Source: CAWACP01 sp963780655
Lineage (GTDB): Bacteria > Acidobacteriota > Terriglobia > Bryobacterales > Bryobacteraceae
Assembly (NCBI GenBank): GCA_963780655.1
Contig: CAWACP010000004.1
Span: 1,302,001-1,366,000, forward strand
Length of the DNA: 64,000 nt
Direction of reading: 5' to 3'
Shown: positions 1 to 8,311 of the stretch, piece after piece
How positions within the stretch are numbered: position 1 is the stretch's first letter
How the letters are laid out: every line of letters begins with the position of its first letter
Notes under the pieces: model-generated
The model's input: only the letters and a program-made list of their open reading frames with translations
Told to the model about the DNA's origin: nothing
The model's database searches: none
Program-made: the position numbers and the translations under genes

Positions 1-1198
1 GCACACCCGGCTGGAACTGATTGCCAGCGAGAACTTCACGTCCGAAGCGATTCTCGAAGCCACCGGCAGCATCTTCACCAACAAATACGCGGAAGGCTAC
101 CCGGGCAAGCGCTACTACGGCGGCTGCGAGTTCACCGACATCGTCGAAACCCTGGCGCGCGACCGTGCGAAAAAGCTGTTCGGCGCGGAGCATGCCAACG
201 TTCAGCCGCATTCCGGTTCACAGGCCAATCAGGCTGCCTACTCGGCGTTAATACAGCCGGGCGACACCATCCTCGGCATGAACCTGTCGCATGGCGGCCA
301 CCTGACGCATGGCCACCCGCTGAATTTCTCCGGCAAGACATACCACGTGGTTCCCTACGGAGTGCGCCGCGAAGACGAGCAGATCGATTATGCCGAACTG
401 GCGCGTCTGGCCGCCGAGAACAAACCGAAGCTGATCATCGCCGGCGGCAGCGCCTATCCACGCATTATCGATTTCAAACGGTTCCGCGAGATCGCCGATT
501 CGGTGAGCGCGAAGCTGCTCGTGGACATGGCCCACTTCTCGGGTCTGGTGGCGGGAGGCGTCCATCCGAACCCCTGCGAGTACGCCGACGTGGTGACCTC
601 CACTACGCATAAAACGCTGCGGGGCCCTCGCTCGGGCCTGATCCTGAGCCGCGCCGAATATGCCGCCGCCATCGACAAGACAGTCTTCCCGGGCATTCAG
701 GGAGGCCCGCTGGTGCACGTGGTGGCGGCGAAAGCGGTCTGCTTCCGCGAGGCGATGGCGCCGGAATTCACGGATTACCAGCGGCGCGTGATTGCCAACG
801 CGAAGGCGCTCGCGGTATCGATTGCGGAACGCGGATTTCGCATTGTCTCCGGCGGCACCGATACGCACCTGCTGCTGGTGGACGTTTTTGCGCGCGGCGT
901 GCGCGGAAAAGAGGCCGAGCTGGCGCTCGACCGGGCGTGGATCACGGCCAACAAAAACGCCATTCCCTTCGACGTCAATCCGCCGTTGAATCCGAGCGGC
1001 ATTCGTCTGGGCAGCCCCGCCGTTACCACACGCGGCTTCGGCGAAGAGCAGATGCGCACGGTGGGTGAACTGATCTCGCAGGTGCTTGGCGACATGGGTT
1101 CGGAGACCACCATTGCTTCCGTGCGGCGGCGCGTCGGCGCGCTCACCGAGGCGTTCCCGTTGTACGGCTGGAAGCTCACGCGCGCAGCGGTGCAGTGA
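1..1198 (+). CDS. glyA: Serine hydroxymethyltransferase, 5' end cut by window edge
   Basis: PLP enzyme that interconverts serine and glycine and loads one-carbon units onto tetrahydrofolate in the cytosol. The frame is open from base 2 and begins with the family motif HTRLELIASENF, so only a short N-terminal piece is missing. The PLP-lysine motif TTHKTLRGPR is present, with the lysine codon at 611-613, and so are the family stretches NVQPHSGSQAN and GGHLTHG. The TGA stop at 1196-1198 overlaps the GTG start of the next gene, so the two are probably translationally coupled. Identity is secure. Confidence 0.96.
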   Translation, partial: HTRLELIASENFTSEAILEATGSIFTNKYAEGYPGKRYYGGCEFTDIVETLARDRAKKLFGAEHANVQPHSGSQANQAAYSALIQPGDTILGMNLSHGGHLTHGHPLNFSGKTYHVVPYGVRREDEQIDYAELARLAAENKPKLIIAGGSAYPRIIDFKRFREIADSVSAKLLVDMAHFSGLVAGGVHPNPCEYADVVTSTTHKTLRGPRSGLILSRAEYAAAIDKTVFPGIQGGPLVHVVAAKAVCFREAMAPEFTDYQRRVIANAKALAVSIAERGFRIVSGGTDTHLLLVDVFARGVRGKEAELALDRAWITANKNAIPFDVNPPLNPSGIRLGSPAVTTRGFGEEQMRTVGELISQVLGDMGSETTIASVRRRVGALTEAFPLYGWKLTRAAVQ

Positions 1199-2376
1199 AG
1201 CCGTTCCACGTAGCCATCGATATACGCCGCCTGCGCGATTTCGGCGTCGGCACTTACATCCGCAACCTGGTGCAGCGGCTGGGCGCGCTGGACAACCAGA
1301 ACCGCTATTCACTCGTTGCGGCCGAGCCTGCTCCTTCCGAGCTTGCCGGCCTGCCGTCCAATTTCCACTTCGCCGTGTATCGCAAGCCGGCCAGTGCCGC
1401 GTACTCGGCCATTTCGCTGCCGTTGTTTCTGCGCGGGCTGCACGCGGACCTTTATCACGTGCCGCTGGCTTCCGTTCCCGTGCTCATGCCCCGTCCCTAC
1501 GTGGTGACGGTGCATGATATGAGCAGCCTCATTTTTCAGAAGGCCGAGGGCGTGCGCAGCCACCTGCGGCTCTCCGCGTTCCGCCGCGGGCTGGCGCGGG
1601 CCGACCGCATCATTGCCGTATCCAACGCCACTCGCCGGGATGTGTCGACCGTCGCCGGCATTCCCTCGTGGCGCATCCGGACCATCTACAACGCGCCCGA
1701 TCCGGTGTTCGTCAATTGCGCGCCTCCGCCCATTCTGTGCATCGGCGAGCAGGAAGTGGTTTTCCCGCCGGGCCTGCAGCGGGTGATGGACCGGTATCAG
1801 ATCAACTACCCGTTCCTGCTGTATGCCGGAAATATACGCCCGCAAAAAAACATCCCACGGCTGGTGGAGGCCTTTGCCGTGGTCCGGGGCGAGCTGAAAC
1901 AGCACGCCATCTACAAGGACCTGCGTCTGATCATCATCGGCGATGAACTGTCGCGTTATCCCGCCGTACGGCACGCGGTGATTCAGACGCGCGTGGAACA
2001 CGTGGTGCGCTTCCTCGGCTTCGTCCCTATCGATACTCTGCGCTGTTTCTATCAGGCGGCGCAGGCGTTCGTGTTCCCGTCGTTATACGAAGGTTTCGGT
2101 CTGCCTCCGCTCGAGGCCATGTCGTGCGGCGTCCCCGTTGTCGCCTCGCACGTGAGCGCTCTCGCCGAAGTCACCGGCGACGCCGCGGTGGTGGTGAACC
2201 CGGAAAACGTGTTCGACATTGCGCGCGGCATTCGCGACGTTCTCCTGGACGCGGAGCTGCGCAAGCGCGTGGTCGAGAAGGGCTACGAGCAGGCCAGCCG
2301 TTTCAGCTGGGAGCACACGGCGGCGCAGGTGCTCGAAACGTATCAGGAAGTTGCGGCGGGATCGGCAAGGGAATAG
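1195..2376 (+). CDS. Glycosyltransferase family 4 (group 1)
   Basis: A 393-residue retaining GT-B glycosyltransferase. It starts at a GTG that overlaps the glyA stop by 4 bases. The N-terminal half has the lobe with VTVHDMSSLIF. The C-terminal Rossmann lobe has YAGNIRPQKNI, FLGFVP and the nucleotide-sugar-binding FPSLYEGFGLPPLEAM with the conserved glutamates of GT4 enzymes. Donor and acceptor cannot be read from the sequence. A role in surface polysaccharide or glycolipid synthesis is likely for the family. The coupling to glyA is probably co-expression rather than a shared pathway. Confidence 0.88.
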   Translation: MKPFHVAIDIRRLRDFGVGTYIRNLVQRLGALDNQNRYSLVAAEPAPSELAGLPSNFHFAVYRKPASAAYSAISLPLFLRGLHADLYHVPLASVPVLMPRPYVVTVHDMSSLIFQKAEGVRSHLRLSAFRRGLARADRIIAVSNATRRDVSTVAGIPSWRIRTIYNAPDPVFVNCAPPPILCIGEQEVVFPPGLQRVMDRYQINYPFLLYAGNIRPQKNIPRLVEAFAVVRGELKQHAIYKDLRLIIIGDELSRYPAVRHAVIQTRVEHVVRFLGFVPIDTLRCFYQAAQAFVFPSLYEGFGLPPLEAMSCGVPVVASHVSALAEVTGDAAVVVNPENVFDIARGIRDVLLDAELRKRVVEKGYEQASRFSWEHTAAQVLETYQEVAAGSARE

Positions 2377-2414
2377 CTCGGTAACCTTTTCCGTCCGGCA
2401 GCGTCGAACGCCGC

Positions 2415-4826
2415 ATGCTTCCGCTCGGGATTCGCGTCGCCGTTCGTTCGCTCGCGCGGCGGCCTGCCTTCAGCGCGGCCGCCATTCTTACCATCGCTCT
2501 GGGCGTTGGCGCGAACTGCGCCGTTTACGGCATCGTCCACGCTGTGCTCCTGCGGCCGCTCCCGTTTCGCGACCCTCACCGCCTCGTCGACGTCCGCGAG
2601 ACCCACCCGGAACTGGCCGCCTTTCAGGTAGCGTTCCCGGATTTCACTGACTGGCAGGCAGGCGGCCACAGCTTCGCCGGTCTTGCCGCATACACGTTTG
2701 AAGCGATGAACCGCGCCACCCTGCTCGGCCAGGGTGAGCCATTGCAGATTCAAGCCACTATGGCCACCCCGAGCCTGTTTACGCTGCTTGGCATTCAGCC
2801 GCTCGACGGGCGCGTATTCACCGCCGCGGAGGATCACGCCCGTAGCCATGTCGCAGTCATCAGCGAAAACCTGTGGCGCCGCAAATTCAACAGCGCTCCC
2901 GACATTGCGGGTCGCGCGGTTCGCCTCGATAACGAGGTGTTCACCATCGCCGGAGTCATCCGTCAGCCGCAGGCGCTCCCTGCGTGGGCCGATCTGTGGA
3001 TGCCCATGTCGCTGATTGAGCCGGGACTGCGCGGCACGCGGAAATTCCATCCCCTGGAGGTCGTCGGCCGCCTGCGCGATGGTGTCACGGTGGTGCAGGC
3101 GCAGGCCGAGATGGAGAGCATGTCGCGCCATCTGGCGAGCGCTCATCCGGACACCAACAGGACGGTTGGCGCCGTGGTGCTTCCGCTCGCCGGCAGGATC
3201 ACTGGCTCGGTCAGGCCCGTGTTGTTGATGGTGTGGGCCGCGGTCGGGCTGGTCCTGCTCATCTCCTGCGCGAACCTCGCCCACCTCATGATGGAGCGCG
3301 CGGCCGACCGTTCCCGCGAGGTGGCCATCCGGCTGTCTCTGGGCGCCCCGCGCAGCGCGCTCGTGCGGCAGTTCCTCACCGAATCGGTACTGCTCGCCGC
3401 AGCCGGTGGAACTCTGGGGTTGGTTCTCGCCGCCTGGATCGCGCCCGTGCTGCGGCGGCTCGCCGAGCAGCGCATCCCACGCCTCGACAGCGGCAGTTTC
3501 GACTGGCCGGTCTGGATGTTCGGCGTGATCCTGGCGGTGGCCTGCGGACTCCTGTTCGGAATACCGGCATCGTTCCAGGCCCTGCGAGGCAGCGCCGCGC
3601 AGGCCATGAAATCCGGACGAGGATCGGAAAGCAGTTTCGGACGATCCCGCCTGGGGGCCGTGCTGGTCACCTCGGAGATCGCGCTGGCCGTTGTGGTTCT
3701 GGCCGGCGCGGCGCTGCTGGTTCGGAGCTTCGCCGGCCTGCTCCGCGAGGATCCCGGCTTCCGCTCGCGACAAGTGCTCGCCGCGAACGTTGTGTTTCCG
3801 GCATCGCGTTTCAAAACCTGGGATGAGGCGGGGCGGTTTTTCCGCCAGGTCCTCACACCGCGGCTTCGTTCCATTCCCGGCGTGGAAGCGGTCGCCACCG
3901 CGAATTGCGCGCCCTTCTCGCTCGCGCCCAACGAACATATCCGCTTCGCCACGCGCTTTGGCCTGGTGGGCCGCACCTTCGAACCCGGCCGTTATCCGGT
4001 AGCTCAGCTCCGCTGGGTTTCAGAGGATTACTTCCGCGTGCTCGGCATCCCTCTGAAGAGCGGACGCGTGTTCACCGCGCGCGATGTGTCGCAACCCAGC
4101 TACATCGTCAATGAGACTCTGGCTCGGCGCTTCTTTCCCGGCGAGGACCCGGTGGGAAAACAACTGCTGATGGATGTCGTGAGCCCTTCACCGAACAAAG
4201 TGGATATCGTCGGCGTGGTCGGCGATGTGCGCGAGTTCAGCCTGGATGAGCCGCCCGAGCCGACGCTCTACATCGCGGCCACATCTCTGCAAATGGCCAT
4301 GCTGATCGGGACCTCCGGGTCAGCGGCGTCGATCGCGCAACCCGTCCAGGCAGCTCTGCGCGGCGCCGACGAGGAAGCGTCCATCTCGCACGTAGAACCG
4401 CTCAGTGGTTATGTGTCGGCGTCGCTTGCGCGCGAGCGCTTCGCCCTATGGCTGATGGGCGCGTTCGCGATTCTCGCGGCGCTGCTGGTGGCCACCGGCG
4501 TCGGTGGAGTGGTGGGCTATGCGGTTACGCGGCGCATTCGCGAATTCGGCATTCGGGCCGCTGTGGGCGCCTCGCCGCGCGAACTGCTGCTCATGATGGT
4601 GCGGGAGACGCTCGCGACGGCGCTGCCCGGCATTGCCGCGGGTCTGGCGCTGGCAGTTGCATTCGGGACGCTCGCGCGGACGATGCTCTTCCGGGTGTCA
4701 CCGGCCGACCCGGCCTCGTTCGCCGCAGTCACCCTGGCGACGCTGGCCATCTGCGCGGTCGCCGCTCTGCTGCCGGCCCGCCGCGCCTCGCGCGTGGATC
4801 CGTCGATCGCTTTGCGCGATGAGTAG
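2415..4826 (+). CDS. Orphan duplicated FtsX/MacB-type permease (ADOP family)
   Basis: An 803-residue inner-membrane protein with two copies of the MacB-type periplasmic domain plus FtsX-type transmembrane block. It starts with an N-terminal membrane segment (LTIALGVGANCAVYGIV), then a first periplasmic domain (about 50-250), three TM segments (about 265-370), a second half opening with a TM near 415-440, a second periplasmic domain, and three C-terminal TMs ending in PARRASRVDPSIALRDE. No ATP-binding gene lies beside it, which is typical of the acidobacterial duplicated orphan permeases. Substrate and partner ATPase are unknown. No clear ribosome site precedes the ATG. Confidence 0.88.
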   Translation: MLPLGIRVAVRSLARRPAFSAAAILTIALGVGANCAVYGIVHAVLLRPLPFRDPHRLVDVRETHPELAAFQVAFPDFTDWQAGGHSFAGLAAYTFEAMNRATLLGQGEPLQIQATMATPSLFTLLGIQPLDGRVFTAAEDHARSHVAVISENLWRRKFNSAPDIAGRAVRLDNEVFTIAGVIRQPQALPAWADLWMPMSLIEPGLRGTRKFHPLEVVGRLRDGVTVVQAQAEMESMSRHLASAHPDTNRTVGAVVLPLAGRITGSVRPVLLMVWAAVGLVLLISCANLAHLMMERAADRSREVAIRLSLGAPRSALVRQFLTESVLLAAAGGTLGLVLAAWIAPVLRRLAEQRIPRLDSGSFDWPVWMFGVILAVACGLLFGIPASFQALRGSAAQAMKSGRGSESSFGRSRLGAVLVTSEIALAVVVLAGAALLVRSFAGLLREDPGFRSRQVLAANVVFPASRFKTWDEAGRFFRQVLTPRLRSIPGVEAVATANCAPFSLAPNEHIRFATRFGLVGRTFEPGRYPVAQLRWVSEDYFRVLGIPLKSGRVFTARDVSQPSYIVNETLARRFFPGEDPVGKQLLMDVVSPSPNKVDIVGVVGDVREFSLDEPPEPTLYIAATSLQMAMLIGTSGSAASIAQPVQAALRGADEEASISHVEPLSGYVSASLARERFALWLMGAFAILAALLVATGVGGVVGYAVTRRIREFGIRAAVGASPRELLLMMVRETLATALPGIAAGLALAVAFGTLARTMLFRVSPADPASFAAVTLATLAICAVAALLPARRASRVDPSIALRDE

Positions 4827-4831
4827 CGGCG

Positions 4832-5419
4832 TCATGCCAGCGCGGCCACGAACTCCGCCGCCGTAATAACCTCTGCTCGCCGGGCAAACAAGCGCTCCAT
4901 CAGGACGCCGTGAAGCTCCGGGTCGCGGTCGGCGCAGCAGTCCGCAATCACCACCACGCGGTAATCGGCGTCGCCTGCTTCGAGCAGAGTGGAGAGCACC
5001 ACTCCGCTGGTCGCGATGCCGAACAGAACCACCGTGTCGATTTCCTTCGCGCGGAGGATCATATCGAGATCCGTCCCGGCGAACGCGCTCACGCGGTGCT
5101 TGGTTACCACGATGTCGTTCGGCTCGGGACCGAGCCGCGGGTGAATTGCGCCGGCCGCGCCTTCGAACAGCTTCTGGTGTTCCGGGGATGCTTTCATTGC
5201 GGCGAACAGTTTATTGCGCGCGCTGATCTCCGGCAGTCCCGGACGGAACCCGACCTGAACCAGAATAACCGGCATCCCGGCGCTTCGTGCCGCTCCGAGG
5301 ACCCGCGCAGCTCGGTCGACAAACTCGCCCTGCGGGTCCGCGTAGATCGATACAATGCCCGCCTGGCAATCCATCCCGAGGACGGCGGTGCGAGCGGTAT
5401 CAAGCTGGAGGTCTGCCAT
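4832..5419 (-). CDS. Isochorismatase-like hydrolase, catalytic cysteine position is valine
   Basis: A 195-residue protein of the isochorismatase/nicotinamidase fold. The N-terminal motif AVLGMDCQAGIV carries the first catalytic aspartate and VVTKHRVSAFAGTDL the lysine. In the motif that normally carries the nucleophile (GIATSxC), it reads GIATSGVVLSTLLEAGD, so valine replaces cysteine. That argues against classic amidase chemistry, although this variant recurs in family members annotated as cysteine hydrolases. It converges on the upstream permease with a 5-base gap. Substrate unknown. Confidence 0.85.
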   Translation of the reverse strand: MADLQLDTARTAVLGMDCQAGIVSIYADPQGEFVDRAARVLGAARSAGMPVILVQVGFRPGLPEISARNKLFAAMKASPEHQKLFEGAAGAIHPRLGPEPNDIVVTKHRVSAFAGTDLDMILRAKEIDTVVLFGIATSGVVLSTLLEAGDADYRVVVIADCCADRDPELHGVLMERLFARRAEVITAAEFVAALA

Positions 5420-5445
5420 GGCCTCAATAATACTCGACGCCGTGC

Positions 5446-5480
5446 TACCGCTCCTGAGCCGTGACCGTCAGGGAGCGGTA
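5446..5480. repeat. Palindromic repeat, family C, short copy
   Basis: The arms TACCGCTCC and GGAGCGGTA bracket a core related to GAGCCGTGACCGTCAGG. The same arms, with a longer core, recur at about 51491-51552 and 55514-55576. It lies between two genes transcribed in the same direction, so it may form a hairpin in the transcript. Confidence 0.6.
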
Positions 5481-5561
5481 CCGAATGTTTCACACCTTCT
5501 CACCCATCGCGGCTTGCGGCTGTGCCGGGGTTGCTTGTCCTTGTGGGATGCGCGCAGCGGG

Positions 5562-6788
5562 TCAGCAGGTGCACTTCGCGGCCACTACGGTGATGTCGTC
5601 CTGCTGCTCGCCCGGGCTGAACCGCTGCACCCCCGCGGCAATTGAGGCTACCAGAGCCTCGGAGCACAGATCGCGGCCCGCGCGAAGAGCGTCGATCAGC
5701 CGCCCGTCGCCGTACTCCTCACCGGCCGCGTTGAACGCCTCGGTTACTCCGTCCGTGTACATCAGCAGCGCATCGCCTGGCTCGAGACAGCACTCGCCGG
5801 ACTCGCAGTCCCATTCGCCGAAGAGTCCCAGCACAGTGCTGGTGGATTGCAGGCGTTCCACCGCTCCCTCCCGCCGCAGCAGAAGACCGGGCAGATGCCC
5901 GCAATTAGCGTAGCGCAGTGTTCGCGATTCATCGTGATATTCCGCGATAAAAAGCGTCGCATACGCATTTTCCGGCGTATTATCGAAAAAGAGCTGATTA
6001 ATCGAGCGGAGCATGGTCGGCAGGTCGCCCGCCGTTCCGGAGCACTGGCTGCGCAGATACGCCTGCAGATTGGCCATCAGGAGCGCCGCGGCGATCCCTT
6101 TGCCCGCGATGTCGCCGATGATCAAGGCCAGGCGATCGCTGCCAAGGCGGAGGAAGTCGAAATAATCCCCGCCCACCTGGCGCGCCTGCACGCATGCGCC
6201 GGCGTATTCCAGCGTGTTCAGCGTTGGACGAGTCTGCGGGAAGAGCCGCGCCTGCACCTGCTTCGCGATCTCCAGCTCCTGCGCCGCTCGCCGTTCCGCT
6301 TCCAGTTTCTCCGCCGCCTCCCGCCGCCGCCGCTCGATCTCCCGGTTCACCTCATCGAATCCCGCGAGCACGAAGGAGTTGCCGTCCGGGTCCTGAAAGC
6401 GGGTGAATACGGCGCCCCATACCGGAGTGTCTCCCGGCGAGGAAGGCTGGTGCTGTCCATACCGCACGCGCCTGAGCCGTGGAGTATTGCGGAAGCGAAC
6501 CCCGCGCTTGCGCCATTCGTCGAATCTGGCCAGCACGTTATCGGTGACGAACGTCACCTGTGTCGCCCGGCCGATCAGTTTGTGCTCGAGGCTGTTCGGC
6601 GCCGGCGCAACCAGCATCAGCACAGCATCGCCTTCGGGAGGAGAAACGGCCACCAGGCGGAGACCCGACTGCAGCGTCACATCGTAGGCGAGATGAAAGC
6701 CGAGCAGTTCGCGGAAGAACCGCAGGCTGCGGTCCTGATCGCGCACATAGACTGTTACCGACTGTACCCGCACATACGGCTCGCCCAC
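5562..6788 (-). CDS. VOC (glyoxalase-fold) - SpoIIE/PP2C phosphatase fusion
   Basis: A 408-residue protein starting at GTG. Residues about 7-135 form a VOC/glyoxalase-like domain (VTVYVRDQDRSLRFFRELLGF, then FTRFQDPDGNSFVLAG). Residues about 140-170 are a charged helix (REIERRRREAAEKLEAERR) that looks like a coiled-coil linker. From about 175 there is an RsbU/SpoIIE-type PP2C phosphatase with QARLFPQTRP, the metal motifs GGDYFDF and IIGDIAGKGIAAALLMA, and MYTDGVTEAFN. RsbU-type phosphatases dephosphorylate anti-anti-sigma factors in partner-switching pathways. The VOC domain is presumably the sensor for a small ligand. No anti-sigma or anti-anti-sigma gene lies nearby. Confidence 0.88.
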   Translation of the reverse strand: MGEPYVRVQSVTVYVRDQDRSLRFFRELLGFHLAYDVTLQSGLRLVAVSPPEGDAVLMLVAPAPNSLEHKLIGRATQVTFVTDNVLARFDEWRKRGVRFRNTPRLRRVRYGQHQPSSPGDTPVWGAVFTRFQDPDGNSFVLAGFDEVNREIERRRREAAEKLEAERRAAQELEIAKQVQARLFPQTRPTLNTLEYAGACVQARQVGGDYFDFLRLGSDRLALIIGDIAGKGIAAALLMANLQAYLRSQCSGTAGDLPTMLRSINQLFFDNTPENAYATLFIAEYHDESRTLRYANCGHLPGLLLRREGAVERLQSTSTVLGLFGEWDCESGECCLEPGDALLMYTDGVTEAFNAAGEEYGDGRLIDALRAGRDLCSEALVASIAAGVQRFSPGEQQDDITVVAAKCTC

Positions 6789-6815
6789 CCCGTGATTATA
6801 AGTCGCGCTGCCGCC

Positions 6816-7243
6816 TCACCACGGCACCCTCTTGCCCAGGTGAAAGAACCCGCCCGAAGGGCCGTCATCGCCCAACAGCGCCAGTTCGACGCCGGTCTTC
6901 GCGCCTTCGGGAATCTCCATCGGAGCCGCATCGGTGCCCATATCGGTCTTCACCCAACCGGGATGAGCGGAATTCACTTTGATCTTCGTGTCCTTCAACT
7001 CGTGCGCCAGGTGTATGGTGAATGAATTCAACGCCGCCTTCGAAGCATCGTATGAGAGCGACTTGAAATCGTAGAAGGAGCTCTTCGGGTCCGCATGCAG
7101 CGTTTGCGATCCCAGAGTACTGCTCGCGAGAGGCTCCGCTGAAATGCCCGCATTGTTGACCAGGATATCCAGGCGTCCCGCGTTCTCTTGCAAAAACGCA
7201 GCTGCCGACGAAACCCCAGTCCCCGGTTCGCGCCGGTAATCAA
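6816..7243 (-). pseudogene. Short-chain dehydrogenase remnant with internal deletion
   Basis: The downstream part reads in one frame as an SDR: AGRLDILVNNAGIS, YDASKAALNSFT (the YxxxK motif) and VNSAHPGWVKTDM. The N-terminal cofactor motif LITGANRGLGF is found in a different frame just upstream (about 7211-7243). It is joined directly to AAFLQENAGRLD, so roughly 60 codons between them, including most of the NAD(P)-binding region, are gone and the frame is shifted. A stop precedes LITGANRG. I read this as a decayed SDR next to the toxin-antitoxin genes. Confidence 0.75.
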
Positions 7244-7297
7244 TCAACTGAGCCGCGCACGTCAGTAAGCGGTGCGTTGGTTTCGCCGGCTCGCCAT

Positions 7298-7684
7298 TCA
7301 GATACGGCTGGACTTCTGCGTCACGTGGCTGCGCAGCCATGCGACAAGGTTGTCGAAGCTGAACTGGTTGGCGTCGTAGAGGCCCGCGATGAAATCATAC
7401 GTCTCCCGGGTGTCTGCCGTCAGTCGTGCGCCGTTGATGGCAAGAAAGGTATAGGTGGCGGCAAAAGCCGTACGCTTGTTGCCGTCGATGAAGGGGTGGT
7501 TCTGTGAGAGGCTCTCCCAGAGCGCGGTGGCTTCCTCAATCAGGTCGGCGTAGTAACCGGTTTGCGGCCGGTACAGGGCGGCTTCCAGGAGCCCCGGATC
7601 TCTGACGCCATGGGAACCGCCATAGCGCTCGATCTGGTCCGCGTGGATGGCAAGAACTTCGGCCACCGTGAGGTGGTCCGTCAT
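7298..7684 (-). CDS. doc: Doc-type (Fic family) toxin
   Basis: A 128-residue type II toxin. Residues 63-72 read HPFIDGNKRT, the Doc-variant Fic motif, with the catalytic histidine and the aspartate, asparagine, lysine and arginine that bind nucleotide. Known Doc proteins phosphorylate EF-Tu and stop translation. Its ATG overlaps the TGA of the antitoxin gene by 4 bases, so the pair is coupled, antitoxin first. All key residues look intact. Confidence 0.93.
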   Translation of the reverse strand: MTDHLTVAEVLAIHADQIERYGGSHGVRDPGLLEAALYRPQTGYYADLIEEATALWESLSQNHPFIDGNKRTAFAATYTFLAINGARLTADTRETYDFIAGLYDANQFSFDNLVAWLRSHVTQKSSRI

Positions 7685-7908
7685 TCAGCGAGCTTCTTGT
7701 AAAGCGCGCCGTATTTTTCGTGGCTGGCGAGATAAGCGCCCATGACATGCGCACGGGGCGTGGCCTTCCTTCGCTTCTCGATCAGGTCAGTCAACGCCTC
7801 GTCCACGAGGGCCTGCAGCTGGCGGCCTTCCTTGTCGGCGAGCGCGCGCACGGCCGACAGGATTTCGGAATTGACCTGGGTGGCGAATTTCTCGCGGTTC
7901 TGAGCCAT
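7681..7908 (-). CDS. Antitoxin of the Doc pair (ribbon-helix-helix type)
   Basis: A 75-residue protein beginning MAQNREKFATQVNSEIL. The start at 7908 is chosen because GGAGAG sits about 7 bases upstream. A longer frame to 7950 would run through the palindromic operator region. The N-terminal part (about 5-45, SEILSAVRALADKEGRQLQALVDEAL) fits a ribbon-helix-helix DNA-binding domain. The C-terminal tail (HEKYGALYKKLAE) is the likely toxin-neutralising part. It overlaps doc by 4 bases, and autorepression with the toxin is expected. Confidence 0.85.
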   Translation of the reverse strand: MAQNREKFATQVNSEILSAVRALADKEGRQLQALVDEALTDLIEKRRKATPRAHVMGAYLASHEKYGALYKKLAE

Positions 7909-7933
7909 GACTGCTCTCCTCTCCTCCGCCAGG

Positions 7934-7980
7934 TTATCATGATGAATCATGATTTGTCAAGAAACATGTCATGACATTGT
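7934..7980. promoter_or_regulatory. Shared operator region of two divergent toxin-antitoxin operons
   Basis: The gap between the doc pair (minus strand) and the DUF1778/GNAT pair (plus strand) is 112 bases and is AT-richer than its surroundings. It holds ATCATGAT at 7936-7943, AATCATGATT at 7945-7954 and the perfect 12-base palindrome ATGTCATGACAT at 7966-7977. All share the core TCATGA. Ribbon-helix-helix antitoxins typically bind such sites, so one or both antitoxins may control both operons. Confidence 0.7.
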
Positions 7981-8020
7981 CTGGCAGAACCGGCAGTGAT
8001 AATCTGAGGAAGGAACACCG

Positions 8021-8311
8021 ATGCCCGCAGGTACAACCCGCAGCGAAAAGCTCGATCTTCGGCTGACGCGCAACGCCAAGCGCACGCTGCAGGCTGCGGC
8101 GGCGGCGTCGCGCCGTTCGGTGAGCGAATTCGTGCTGGAAAGCGCCCTCGCACGCGCCGATGAGGCGCTGGCAGACCGCCGATCCTTCCGCCTCAACGCA
8201 GCGCAGTGGAAAGCGTTCACGGCTGCCCTCGATGCACCTCCACGCCCCCTGCCCCGTCTGGAGCGTCTCCTGAAGGAGCCCGGATTCTTTGATGCCGGTC
8301 CGAATCGGTGA
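8021..8311 (+). CDS. DUF1778 antitoxin (TacA-like)
   Basis: A 96-residue ribbon-helix-helix antitoxin. The N-terminus RSEKLDLRLTRNAKRTLQAAA followed by SVSEFVLESALARADEAL is the DUF1778 signature. The C-terminal region with FRLNAAQWKAFTAALDAPP wraps the GNAT toxin in characterised family members. The sequence GAGGAAGG lies about 8 bases before the ATG. The TGA stop overlaps the GTG of the toxin gene by 4 bases. Confidence 0.92.
   Translation: MPAGTTRSEKLDLRLTRNAKRTLQAAAAASRRSVSEFVLESALARADEALADRRSFRLNAAQWKAFTAALDAPPRPLPRLERLLKEPGFFDAGPNR

Noticed and set aside
248..1312. Long minus-strand open frame opposite glyA
   Set aside because: It is the antisense of a clear SHMT gene, arginine/histidine-rich, with no family pattern. 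A GC-rich codon shadow.
2343..3938. 531-codon minus-strand frame opposite the permease
   Set aside because: Low-complexity R/G/H/E-rich translation opposite a well-supported ADOP permease.
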